Below are positions 37,235-46,829 of a DNA stretch of 64,000 bases, piece by piece (position 1 is the stretch's first letter; every line of letters begins with the position of its first letter). Source of the stretch: Saprospiraceae bacterium (lineage in GTDB: Bacteria > Bacteroidota > Bacteroidia > Chitinophagales > Saprospiraceae); contig JAHDGU010000007.1 in NCBI GenBank assembly GCA_020627535.1, positions 1 through 64,000 on the forward strand, read 5' to 3'. Below the pieces are notes generated by a model, which did not search any database, had not been told where the DNA came from, and was given only the letters and a program-made list of their open reading frames with translations. The position numbers were made by a program, and so were the translations under genes.

Positions 37235-38350
37235 TCACTTAGGATAGTGATAATCTACTCGTTCCATAAACTGATGACATGTCCTCGATGCTATTTCTTC
37301 TAGGCATTGATGTTTCATCTCTGCAGTCTTGTCATCTGACATATGCAAGGAGCCCAGTAAGGAATCTCGCAATGCCAAGATATCATCGACTGGACACGAA
37401 AGAATTCCATCAATCTCTGATATGCCATCTGCACATTCTGTACTCACAATTGACCTACACAAGATCATCTTCTCCAATAATGTATTGGGGAAACCCTCTA
37501 GTCTTGAGCTTACCACGCCAACATGAGCCTTCCTCATGACTGGGAATGGATTCTTGAGGTGACCGACGAAAATTACCCTATCACTTATCCCTAATTCTGC
37601 CGCCAATCCTTCTAGACTCCTTCTCAAATATCCCTCTCCTACGATCATCAAAACTACATCATTACCGAGTCTAGAAAAAGCGGACAAAAGAGTGTCAAAA
37701 GCCTTCTCCTTTACAAGTCTTCCCACAGAGACAATGAGTTTTGAGTCAGATGCATAATCTGATATACTCACAGGACATCTTTCCAGCGAAAGCTTCTCTA
37801 TTTCAGTTACGTCCACGGGATTTGGAATGACACACACATGTCGCTCACGAAAGTAAGGAACGTGATGAATTAAGTCCTCCTTCATTTTTGAGGTCTGGCA
37901 TACCAGCAACGCCTTTGAATCATAGAACTTATACAGTACTCGCATGAGCAGCTGCCTCCTATCCTTGATGTACTCAAACATATTGGACGATTCTCTCATC
38001 ACAAGGTGATCTGCTGTCAGAAGTCCAGATCTTTTCATCAAGGATAAGAAAGCATTACAATGAACATGACTAGAAAAAGCATAATTGTATCTTTTTCTCC
38101 ATCTATCAGCTTGAAAAACTCTACTTGCCAGCATTTTCATCGCACCTACTAGCTCCTTGTGAGCATTGACATAGATCAGATTCGCACCGCTCAGATCTAA
38201 CCAAGTATTGTCATTCTCCCTATTCTTTCTCGACAAGAATATGACGTCTACAGCATCACCCTTGTCTAGAAAGTGCTTTGCCAATCTACGCAAGACATTC
38301 TCCGCGCCACCGATTAAATCACTAGGAAGTAAAAATAGATGATGAGACAT
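37235..38350 (-). CDS. GT4-family glycosyltransferase
   Basis: 371 aa GT-B fold. N-terminal SDLIGGAENVLRRLAKHFLD (the GGAE motif), CVIPNPVDV, the donor site LIVSVGRLVKEKAFDTLL, MIVGEGYLRRSLE and SSRLEGFPNTLLEKM. Last gene of the minus-strand polysaccharide arm, about 70 nt after the WbpP-type epimerase. Confidence 0.9.
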   Translation of the reverse strand: MSHHLFLLPSDLIGGAENVLRRLAKHFLDKGDAVDVIFLSRKNRENDNTWLDLSGANLIYVNAHKELVGAMKMLASRVFQADRWRKRYNYAFSSHVHCNAFLSLMKRSGLLTADHLVMRESSNMFEYIKDRRQLLMRVLYKFYDSKALLVCQTSKMKEDLIHHVPYFRERHVCVIPNPVDVTEIEKLSLERCPVSISDYASDSKLIVSVGRLVKEKAFDTLLSAFSRLGNDVVLMIVGEGYLRRSLEGLAAELGISDRVIFVGHLKNPFPVMRKAHVGVVSSRLEGFPNTLLEKMILCRSIVSTECADGISEIDGILSCPVDDILALRDSLLGSLHMSDDKTAEMKHQCLEEIASRTCHQFMERVDYHYPK

Positions 38351-38420
38351 AATCGCTACGAAGTGAGCTCCATAAGGGTTAAGGAAGACAAATCAAATTA
38401 TCACGGTCCTAGGAAATTAT

Positions 38421-39461
38421 TTATACACTCCGCCTTGACATCTTATCGACATACCAACTCACCGTCTCCCGTATCGATTTCTTCAAATTGCGAGTCGGTG
38501 CATAGCACAATTCTTCCATAGCACTTCGAACCTGAGCTTGAGAGTGCCTGATATCCCCAACTCTGAAATCTCTAAACACCAAGTCCTTCTCAAACTTTAT
38601 ATCATTGTCACGGAGCGCATCAGATATTTCCTCATAGAGTTCGATGAGACTTGTCCTCTGACCAATTGCTACATTGTAAACTGAATTTTCACGACCATTC
38701 TCTACCATGGTAGCGAGTATATTCATTTGAACCACATTTTGGACATAGCAAAAATCTCTACTCGTGAGTCCATCGCCATTGATGGCAACAGTTTCCGACT
38801 TGATCATCGTCGCTATCCACTTTGGAATCACGGCACTATATTCACCATAGGCGTCTTGACGCTTACCAAATACATTGAAATACCGCAAGCCCACACATTT
38901 CATCCCAAAGGTTCTTGAAAACACGGATGCATACAACTCATTGATTCGCTTTGAAGCCGCATATGGCGAAAGTGGCATACCAATTGAGTCTTCAGTCTTT
39001 GGCAGTTTTTGATCATCTCCGTATACTGAGCTCGACGTAGCATAGACAAATGTTTTGACACCCTCATCTTTGGCAGCAGTAAGAACATTGAGAAAACCAT
39101 CCACATTGGCCGCATTGGTAGCAACAGGATTTGCAATCGATCTAGGAATAGAGCCCAAGGCAGCCTGGTGCAACACATGATCCACGCCAGACATGATCTC
39201 TCTGCATTGAGCTAAGCTAGAGACATCACCTTCCACAAATCTGAAATTCTTCCACTGGGGCGCGCTGACCAATGTCCTCACATCTTCCAGATTGGCTCTA
39301 AATCCTGTCGAGAAGTTATCAATGCCGACTACATTTTGATCCAAGAGGAGTAGTGCCTCAAGAATATTGGAACCAATAAATCCTGCCACTCCAGTGACCA
39401 ACCAGACCCGCTTGTCTGATCGCAAGGATTGCTTTATCTCCTCATACTTACTCATCGTCAT
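38421..39461 (-). CDS. wbpP: WbpP/TviC-type UDP-GlcNAc(A) 4-epimerase
   Basis: 346 aa short-chain dehydrogenase/epimerase. TGVAGFIGSN (24-32), IDNFSTG, ATSSSVYGD (S143-S145) and YAASK (Y167, K171) are the cofactor and catalytic motifs. The N-terminal helix MSKYEEIKQSL and the general pattern match WbpP/TviC/VipB, which interconvert UDP-GlcNAc(A) and UDP-GalNAc(A). The start at 39461 lies 4 nt after the upstream stop; the longer reading to 39563 would overlap it by about 100 nt. Confidence 0.9.
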   Translation of the reverse strand: MTMSKYEEIKQSLRSDKRVWLVTGVAGFIGSNILEALLLLDQNVVGIDNFSTGFRANLEDVRTLVSAPQWKNFRFVEGDVSSLAQCREIMSGVDHVLHQAALGSIPRSIANPVATNAANVDGFLNVLTAAKDEGVKTFVYATSSSVYGDDQKLPKTEDSIGMPLSPYAASKRINELYASVFSRTFGMKCVGLRYFNVFGKRQDAYGEYSAVIPKWIATMIKSETVAINGDGLTSRDFCYVQNVVQMNILATMVENGRENSVYNVAIGQRTSLIELYEEISDALRDNDIKFEKDLVFRDFRVGDIRHSQAQVRSAMEELCYAPTRNLKKSIRETVSWYVDKMSRRSV

Positions 39462-39465
39462 ATCT

Positions 39466-40821
39466 TCACGTACGGTCACGTATGGATAAAAGTACGACTC
39501 GCTCGCCGCTTCGCCTGTCTCCATAAACCGACCACCAAACTGCGAGGACATACCAAAAAACAAATGGCGCCACTATACATCTATATCTACTCAGTGTACC
39601 GAAGTTGAAAGAAGTCAAGCCCACAATAATCAACAACAGTACAACCCAAATCCCAATAAATGATGGTATTTGAGTCCACAATTGCCTAGCCCTCTGCTTG
39701 ACAAGTACAAAATAGAGTGCTCCAAAGGAAAGACATAACAATACAAAATTTTCAAGGGCCGAAAGCAAATTGATCGGCTTTCGTGATTCCCAGATATATG
39801 GCCTGAACATACTTGTGACAAATGCCGACCAGCTCGCCGCAATGACATCAATAATACTTTCGCTCTGAAATCCCTCTATTACGTAGCCCGACCCGCTATC
39901 CAGATCAGTGGACTCTATTTGTGATTCTTGAATCCTCATCAACTGCTCCTCGATGAGATTCAAGGACCAGCCACTAATCTGCTGATCAAAAATTGAAGAA
40001 CTCCGGAATACTGAGAAGCTCAGTATCAGCACGAAAACTATCCCCAACTTCCAAACTGTAGATCTACTTAGCGCATACAATTGACTCAATAGATATGCAG
40101 CAATCAGACTTGTGAGGATATATGGTTTGATATGCCAGATCAAAAAGATTCCAATCACAGCTCCGATGGCCTTGTAAATTGACAACCTCCTATCAATCAG
40201 GAAATGAAACATTAATCCCAATGCAAAAAAAATAATCGGCTCTTTGAGCACGCCTGTAGACCAAAAGAGTACACTTGGAACAAGGAAGAAAACCATACGA
40301 TTGACCAAAGGTGGAAGCACCTCAAACTTTGCTGTCCAACTGGATATTTGATACAATCCCCAAAGACTCAAGAATACCATAAGATATGAGAGCCATAAGT
40401 AGCTCGCCCTTCCTGGTACCAATAGTATGCTGCAAAACTTCAGCACCCACTTTGTAGAATCTGAGCGATAGTAAGGATGGCTCGTAAGAAACCGCTCTTG
40501 CAGTTCAAATGCTGCTGGGTCTACGACAACTATATCCCACCACGTCGCTATATCTGACCACAGAAGCTGATTGAGATCTCTAGCGCAATGAAAATAGCCG
40601 AAGGTATCTCCAAATCCATAGTAGCTCTGATAAAGCCACGCAGAGAATAATACCATCAACGACTTAAAACCAAAAGCAAGCCACACCACTTGCTTCTCTG
40701 CTCTACTACCCAACCTGCTCACAACAAAATATCCAACAAGGAATAGACTTAGGAAGAATCCACAAGGTCCTGCTACCCAATCTATAGAAGATATTATTGG
40801 CTCCTTAAAGAATACAAACAT
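39466..40821 (-). CDS. Wzy-like polytopic membrane protein
   Basis: 451 aa with around ten hydrophobic segments (e.g. GFFLSLFLVGYFVVS, FFLVPSVLFWSTG, IGAVIGIFLIWHIKPYILTS, ALYFVLV, VVLLLIIVGLTSF). A hydrophilic loop lies near residues 285-320 (IQESQIESTDLDSGSG). Position between a FemAB-like gene (1-nt overlap) and the epimerase (4-nt gap) in a glycan operon suggests the repeat-unit polymerase or a membrane glycan enzyme. This is inference, as Wzy proteins share little sequence. Confidence 0.7.
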   Translation of the reverse strand: MFVFFKEPIISSIDWVAGPCGFFLSLFLVGYFVVSRLGSRAEKQVVWLAFGFKSLMVLFSAWLYQSYYGFGDTFGYFHCARDLNQLLWSDIATWWDIVVVDPAAFELQERFLTSHPYYRSDSTKWVLKFCSILLVPGRASYLWLSYLMVFLSLWGLYQISSWTAKFEVLPPLVNRMVFFLVPSVLFWSTGVLKEPIIFFALGLMFHFLIDRRLSIYKAIGAVIGIFLIWHIKPYILTSLIAAYLLSQLYALSRSTVWKLGIVFVLILSFSVFRSSSIFDQQISGWSLNLIEEQLMRIQESQIESTDLDSGSGYVIEGFQSESIIDVIAASWSAFVTSMFRPYIWESRKPINLLSALENFVLLCLSFGALYFVLVKQRARQLWTQIPSFIGIWVVLLLIIVGLTSFNFGTLSRYRCIVAPFVFWYVLAVWWSVYGDRRSGERVVLLSIRDRT

Positions 40822-41762
40822 TAGCGCAATATCATCTTTGCCAATGAATACATCGGCTTGATAGATTCGATAAACGTTACTGGAACTCTCTTGCCTCCGA
40901 AACTCCGGAAGTAGTCATGAACTCCGGCTATCATACTTCCTTCAAAATTAAAGGTCGATACGCCTTGGTTCTTTAAGATCACAAAAGAGTGGTATAGCAA
41001 TATGGTATTGGCATCCAATGCTCGTCCTGTCCTGCTACTGTAAGAAAACAAGTAATGTGCCATAGTACCATCGAGCAACAATAATACACCGGCTTCCAAG
41101 CAACCATCAGATTGCAATCCCAAACAAATTATTTGACCAGCATCTATGGCATCTTCCATCCATGAGGAGGACTCGTTCCATTGGATCAGCGCACCGGTAT
41201 TTTCCTTGTGAGCTGCTTGATAATTAGATAAAAATGTAGCCCAACTTAGTCTTACGATATTCTCCGTTCCCAATGAGGTCTTTGAAACTACTTGCCTCTG
41301 ACCCTTTGACCATCCCTTGACGAGATCATCCACTGGCTCGGCTAGGTCCAGATGAAAAGTACATCTGGTACCAAGTCTCAATCCTTGTCTGTCAAATCTA
41401 TAGACATCCACAAAGCCAGGATCAATTCCAAGCTTGATGTAGTCCACATCAGGAAGATCATTGAGCAGATTATTCCAGATTCGATCTCTGTACTTATAAA
41501 CTGACTCCTGACGCTGCTTCCCAGTGGCTCGTATCCATGGGCCTACGTATTGAGAATGTGGTGGATTGGTCACAATATGAAATGGACCTCTTCGATATCG
41601 ATAATACACCATCGCGCCATCAATCTCGCCTGCACTGTCTTCACTCAGACTCACAGACCAAGAGTCTCTACCACAGCACATATCTAGCCACGCTGGTTGT
41701 AAAAAAACAGGAATCTCGCCCTTGGATTCGCAAAAGACCCTATATCTGTCCTGAGATCCCAA
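40821..41762 (-). CDS. FemAB/GNAT-like acyltransferase
   Basis: 313 aa with the double-GNAT look of FemAB-type enzymes: FLQPAWLDMCC at the start, GPFHIVTNPPHSQYVGPWI, LVKGWSKGQRQVVSKT, and a C-terminal ALDANTILLYHSFVILKNQG, STFNFEGSMIAGVHDYFRSF. FemAB-like proteins in polysaccharide loci are thought to acylate or aminoacylate amino sugars. Substrate unknown. It is 6 nt after the C25 sortase-like gene and overlaps the Wzy-like gene by 1 nt. Confidence 0.75.
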   Translation of the reverse strand: MGSQDRYRVFCESKGEIPVFLQPAWLDMCCGRDSWSVSLSEDSAGEIDGAMVYYRYRRGPFHIVTNPPHSQYVGPWIRATGKQRQESVYKYRDRIWNNLLNDLPDVDYIKLGIDPGFVDVYRFDRQGLRLGTRCTFHLDLAEPVDDLVKGWSKGQRQVVSKTSLGTENIVRLSWATFLSNYQAAHKENTGALIQWNESSSWMEDAIDAGQIICLGLQSDGCLEAGVLLLLDGTMAHYLFSYSSRTGRALDANTILLYHSFVILKNQGVSTFNFEGSMIAGVHDYFRSFGGKRVPVTFIESIKPMYSLAKMILR

Positions 41763-41768
41763 GATCGA

Positions 41769-44700
41769 CTATCTGCTTGGAGTGATGATGAATTTTCCTG
41801 TTCTGCTCTGGACAAACCTCTCATCTGGTATGATCAAAGAAATTCGCTGTTCAGCTTTGATCGCGATCACTTCAAAGTGATATAACCCTGGTGGAAGTAA
41901 TTCACCAGCATCACTCGTTGTAGAAAATATCCGACTCAAATGGAATCCTCCATAAAGAGGACCAAAATCCTCTTGACGAATTATCTTGACCAAGACACCC
42001 TTACTATCATATATATTGATCTCAAATTGATCAGGCTGATCTATCCCCTGATAGTAGTACATAAATCTAACTTGCCCAGAGGTGATGGCCGGACTCGCCA
42101 CTAGACTACTGAGAGCAAGATCAGACTTTGTGACGAAGCCAATTTTTCTATCAATCTCATCGACACGTGTGTCGCCGACATCACGTCCATTGACGATGAG
42201 CACATATTCTTGATCAGCATCTAGAAGCGGTGCATATGTCCATCTTGCACGATTGTCATCAAGTGATATGGCTGGGTCAAAACCTAGGAGATTCGACTCA
42301 TTCAGCTCTATAGTACTGCCATCGGATTTCACAATGTATGCGTAGATTAACGCCTCATCTTCTAGCAAAAAATTTGACTCTAGATCTTCGAGCTCAAAAC
42401 GAATTTGAGGTTGGATACTGACGACTTCTCCATCCTCGATTACTCTTCCATCAAAACTGACATTAAGCACTGGTGGCAGTTCATCTGGTGACAAGTTCAG
42501 AACTTGTACGAGAGTATTGTTTGAGTAGTAATTTTCTAGAGCCTTACGATCAGCATTTAGCTCTATAATTAGGGCAGTTCTTCCTTCAAGGAATCCAGAC
42601 GCAATTTCAACAGATACAAGAGCGGATTCTCCAGGTTCTAGACTGGGAATAATCACATCATCGCTTGTGGTTTGGTTTCTTTCATCTCGTAGGCTTACTT
42701 GAGCCAAAGTAGACTCAATCAATCCTGATCCAATATTTTTCACCATAAATTCCGTGCTGACGATCTCCCCTTGATCTTGACTAGCTGCAACTTTTAGAAA
42801 GTGATCGTCAAGGGCAAATGCAAGATCTCCTGCTCTGGAGCCTTCTATGGACCAATTCGCTAGCTGAGGTGCAGTACGGTCTGCCGTATCGCGCGCACTC
42901 CAGTTCAAAGTGAAATAAGATAAATCACTCAACTCTGTGGTATCTAAGTCCACAATCTCCTCTAGGATCTTCATTTCTGCAACTTCTGCACCATCAGGCG
43001 TCATGAGAGCTTGGATGAGTATTTCTGACTGATCATCTCCGACTTCTAGTGACGAAATTCTCAGTGTTTTTGACCCTATGACAGGACCAATGACGGTACT
43101 CTTCAATCCCCCCTGATCAACAGGGCTCTGAATGCGATATTCTGCAGATATGTTTTGGTCAATGGATGGAGAAATCTCCTCGTGAATTATTCCTTGATCC
43201 TTTCGGTAACAGAATACATAAGGCACCGTACCTCGGAGCTTCATATCATTGATCAGGGTAGCTCCTTGGGATTCCAATACTCGATAAAGATTATCTGCTA
43301 TGGCTGTAGTGTCGTCGCTCGACCAGTCCTCAGTAAATAAGCTATTTCCGTCCCATATACCAGCAAGTATGTGCACGATATGACCACTAGGTATGGTATC
43401 TCTTAAAAAACGAATCAGCGACGCTCTCTTCTCAGCATCATATGTCGGAAAATAGAAGACAGTCCGATCTCTGTTACTATTTTCTGAACCATAGCGACCC
43501 TCAACTGGATTGACCCATAGCTCATCAGATACTGGATCCTGTACCACTACAGATATTTTGGATCTACTCGGGAATTCAGGACCCAGTCTGTAATTAGCTG
43601 CTATCCGATTGCCATTGACAAAGAGTGTGGTACGCTCGCGAAAAGTCGGTGATAAGGTATTGACACTATTGACCTGATAATAATCCGTCCGAGAGACAAA
43701 GCGAAACCTCCTTGAAGTATCGGCTAGTTCCAAATTGACAAAGTCGTCTTCTAAAAACTGGAAATAATGAGATTGATTCCAACCTTCGCCACGGCTTGGA
43801 TCATATAAAAACGAGTGTACTTCACTCTCCCTATTTCCTACGCTGCGAATTTTCCAATAGTAAACAACCGATTCCATGAGATCAATGTCAAGCGATCGCT
43901 CAATCAGACCACCTTGATCTTGGAATGAAATGGCATCCAGCAAAGGACTATCAAATCGCGCAGTCGTATCTATGATCACCTGGTAGTGCATAGGCTCAGA
44001 GTGAACTACATTATCCTCTGCTCTTACAGTTATCTCACTCTGATTTATGATCGCAAAATCCATCGGATAAAAAGCCCGCAGCCGCTCTCCGTCTACAAAA
44101 AACTCCCAGTAATCAATACTAGATGGACCTAGCAATTGATTATTCTCTTCGCCAAGTCCCTCGGGACCCTCTTTCCATCTATCTTCAGGATCCAAGTCAA
44201 TCTCGATGCGATTAACGCCCACAGATCGAGCTCCAAATAGCGGAAGACCGCAAGAGACATTTTGGCGAAAGCCAGAAAGTCCTACCCGCTTTCGTATCTG
44301 TACGCCCTCAGAGGACTCAGGCAAATAATAATCTATGGTAATATCGAGGCTGTCAGCAATGACCTTACCAAGATTGAGCAAATCAAAACTCAAGGTGATC
44401 TCCTCATCCACTGAAGAATAATCACTCTCCTCGATCTTCAAAGATTCATAATCAACCACAAAATCCGGATCTTCTTGTAGATGTAGTCTTACAGCTGGAT
44501 CACCATGGTAGGTAAATTGCTCTGAAAGCAATCTTACACTGAATAGACTACTATTCCCCTGTGCTGCCAAAGAGGCTTGCATCAGCTCTCCGATACTCGC
44601 TGTATACATCTCTCCACCAAGAAGATCATAGAACTCAGATGCCAATATGCGCAGTGAACTCACAAAACCAAATCCACTGGACGCTATATAACCAATTGCA

Positions 44701-46721
44701 CCACGCTCTTCTGCCAAGACAAATTTCTCGCTGACGCTTATGATATCTGTATGTAAGTTACCTGATAGACATCCAAGCGAAAACATCAACGGATATTTTC
44801 CTTCATTATCAAATATCTCTGGATTATCTAGGCCAAAATCTGTGGTATTTATCGCACCATGTCCAAAAAATGTCTTGATTCCCACACCCGAATTGATCGA
44901 GGAGATAATCTGATCTGGAATACTTTGCTGGACAGCATCTGGAGTCTGTTTATCAACCGTTTTTACCATCGCACCATATCCATTGCTACTGATAATATCT
45001 CTCAGTATATTGAGCGAAGGTCTGATAATCGCCGCTTCATCGCCTCCACCACTCAAATGAAGAACTTCCTTCTTCCAGCGACGACTTTCGATGTCAAGAT
45101 TATCTCTACGGTCAGATTCGAAAAACTTCAGCTTGTCAAGGTATGCCGTGACTTGATCAGCTTCTGTGACAGCTAGTCTGCCAAAAGACTTGATGGGAAC
45201 ATGCGTATAGTTGTCAGAAAAAAGCAAATTATCTCCACCTGGAAGACCCATCGTAGGCACATAATAAAAGTCACCTTCATCATCACTTGACTTTCTGACC
45301 AGATCATACTCCCGTCCTTTCCCGAGCAGCAAAAAGTGTTTCGTGTCAGGATTATTTTTCACATGATGGTGCGCAAAGTTTCGGATGCCAAGAGGATGAC
45401 GATGTACCCCATAGGCGTAACTATCATACAGATCCTCCATCAGCACTACGTCCACTTTGTAGGAGCCCCCATTATCGGAACTGCGGTACTCAGCATATTC
45501 GTTGGCAGAAGCGGCAAATTTCCCATGGGTGATGATGACGAAGTCACCGGCGACGTCTTGGAAATTCTTCAACTCTTTTTTCTCGATAGCTATCGGCTCC
45601 TGATATCTCCCATCATCCAGCAATAATTTTCCTGGCAAGGCATGATTCTTTATCAGAAATTCGATCCGATCGTCTTCGACATCGACATTCCACATATCGA
45701 GACTCTGTGGATCAAAAAGGCGAATGGCAGTGCCCTCTGGTCGCTCGCAGGAAATGACGACTGCGCTATCATAGCTCGCCAGCGACAAGCCGGATTGAGG
45801 CCATCGCTCAGTACTCAGTTCAGCATCATATTTCAAGCTCGCATAGGCTATGGCATATCTGTCCTCTGAAGTTGAGACGCCTTCTATCTTGATCTCGTTT
45901 TCATCTTCAAGCAGGGAAGAGATCACAGGAATGATATACTCTTTTAACTCAATTCCAGAAAAATCATCACTCAAAATCTCAACATCATTGAGAGACACTC
46001 GAAGGCGATGAGGTTTTTCATTGCTCGATAGTCGCAATACGAGCTCGGCATCTCTGCCATCAATGCGATCATCTGTCGAAAGATTGATTGTGTGCGGTCT
46101 GCCTTGTCCACCGACCCATCCTGTACCAAAACCCTCTGTATTGTCATACCGGGACAGTGATAGCTGAACGCCATCAGCTACGCGAAAATCTTGTGTCACA
46201 TGCTCACAGAAAATCATTTGGGCGACAGCCTTATACTCTGACACTCGCTCCAATTCAGGATCTAAATCGACTGTGAACTCCTTGTAGCGCATCCCAGGAT
46301 CATCAGATACCGTGAGGTAGTAGCTGCTGATATCACTGTACAGGCTATATTCTGGATTGAGCATTTGCTCATCTGGATTCTGATACAGGTGTCGATCGAG
46401 CGCTCCACGATTTCGCTCACCATACCATACGAGATCAGACCCATCGCGCAGGTCTTCTGTGGATATCCACAGCGGTATTTCCTTTCCCATATGATAAAGT
46501 CGAAGTCTCTGAGCATCGACTCGCTCGAGCTCCATCCCAGTACTCCTCAGATCGGTTCCACTGATGCGATGGAGGCCGTCTTCACCGACACTGATCTTAT
46601 AGTAGACTTGATCCTCTACGATCCACTCTGGACCATAGAGCGTGTCTTGACCATCCCACATCTGTGCGACGATCCAGCCATGACTTAGCCATAGCAGTCC
46701 TATGTACAGCAGCAAGCGCAT
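41769..46721 (-). CDS. Gingipain-type (C25) sortase-like protein, PorU2-like
   Basis: 1650 aa, exported (signal MRLLLYIGLLWLSHGWIVAQ). The N-terminal ~380 residues are beta-rich. A peptidase C25 domain spans about 390-740 with the catalytic dyad visible: TFFGHGAINT (H621) and FSLGCLSGNL (C651). About 800 residues of beta-sandwich, CARDB-like domains follow, and the C-terminus looks FlgD-like (FEINIYDSKGVLV ... LPPGLYHFEVIAI) without a typical sorting tail. PorU is the T9SS sortase that attaches cargo to A-LPS. This protein is longer than usual PorU and heads an operon of glycan genes, matching what is annotated elsewhere as PorU2. An exact dispersed-motif copy is at 44260. Confidence 0.85.
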   Translation of the reverse strand: MRLLLYIGLLWLSHGWIVAQMWDGQDTLYGPEWIVEDQVYYKISVGEDGLHRISGTDLRSTGMELERVDAQRLRLYHMGKEIPLWISTEDLRDGSDLVWYGERNRGALDRHLYQNPDEQMLNPEYSLYSDISSYYLTVSDDPGMRYKEFTVDLDPELERVSEYKAVAQMIFCEHVTQDFRVADGVQLSLSRYDNTEGFGTGWVGGQGRPHTINLSTDDRIDGRDAELVLRLSSNEKPHRLRVSLNDVEILSDDFSGIELKEYIIPVISSLLEDENEIKIEGVSTSEDRYAIAYASLKYDAELSTERWPQSGLSLASYDSAVVISCERPEGTAIRLFDPQSLDMWNVDVEDDRIEFLIKNHALPGKLLLDDGRYQEPIAIEKKELKNFQDVAGDFVIITHGKFAASANEYAEYRSSDNGGSYKVDVVLMEDLYDSYAYGVHRHPLGIRNFAHHHVKNNPDTKHFLLLGKGREYDLVRKSSDDEGDFYYVPTMGLPGGDNLLFSDNYTHVPIKSFGRLAVTEADQVTAYLDKLKFFESDRRDNLDIESRRWKKEVLHLSGGGDEAAIIRPSLNILRDIISSNGYGAMVKTVDKQTPDAVQQSIPDQIISSINSGVGIKTFFGHGAINTTDFGLDNPEIFDNEGKYPLMFSLGCLSGNLHTDIISVSEKFVLAEERGAIGYIASSGFGFVSSLRILASEFYDLLGGEMYTASIGELMQASLAAQGNSSLFSVRLLSEQFTYHGDPAVRLHLQEDPDFVVDYESLKIEESDYSSVDEEITLSFDLLNLGKVIADSLDITIDYYLPESSEGVQIRKRVGLSGFRQNVSCGLPLFGARSVGVNRIEIDLDPEDRWKEGPEGLGEENNQLLGPSSIDYWEFFVDGERLRAFYPMDFAIINQSEITVRAEDNVVHSEPMHYQVIIDTTARFDSPLLDAISFQDQGGLIERSLDIDLMESVVYYWKIRSVGNRESEVHSFLYDPSRGEGWNQSHYFQFLEDDFVNLELADTSRRFRFVSRTDYYQVNSVNTLSPTFRERTTLFVNGNRIAANYRLGPEFPSRSKISVVVQDPVSDELWVNPVEGRYGSENSNRDRTVFYFPTYDAEKRASLIRFLRDTIPSGHIVHILAGIWDGNSLFTEDWSSDDTTAIADNLYRVLESQGATLINDMKLRGTVPYVFCYRKDQGIIHEEISPSIDQNISAEYRIQSPVDQGGLKSTVIGPVIGSKTLRISSLEVGDDQSEILIQALMTPDGAEVAEMKILEEIVDLDTTELSDLSYFTLNWSARDTADRTAPQLANWSIEGSRAGDLAFALDDHFLKVAASQDQGEIVSTEFMVKNIGSGLIESTLAQVSLRDERNQTTSDDVIIPSLEPGESALVSVEIASGFLEGRTALIIELNADRKALENYYSNNTLVQVLNLSPDELPPVLNVSFDGRVIEDGEVVSIQPQIRFELEDLESNFLLEDEALIYAYIVKSDGSTIELNESNLLGFDPAISLDDNRARWTYAPLLDADQEYVLIVNGRDVGDTRVDEIDRKIGFVTKSDLALSSLVASPAITSGQVRFMYYYQGIDQPDQFEINIYDSKGVLVKIIRQEDFGPLYGGFHLSRIFSTTSDAGELLPPGLYHFEVIAIKAEQRISLIIPDERFVQSRTGKFIITPSR
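44260..44273 (-). repeat. Dispersed GGCTTTCGCCAAAA motif, exact copy
   Basis: Exact copy inside the C25 sortase-like gene, here in a different reading frame (GFRQ). Confidence 0.8.
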
Positions 46722-46829
46722 GTATCTATAACATCCTCAGCTACAAATTTCGCGCCTTTTGACAGAAGTCATCGCGCAGGATCTGAGATACTGCCGACCT
46801 TCACGACATTTGCCATAATATCTGCAGCG

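Noticed and set aside
39462-39563. N-terminal extension of the WbpP-type epimerase
   Set aside because: It overlaps the Wzy-like gene, and the WbpP-like N-terminus begins at 39461.
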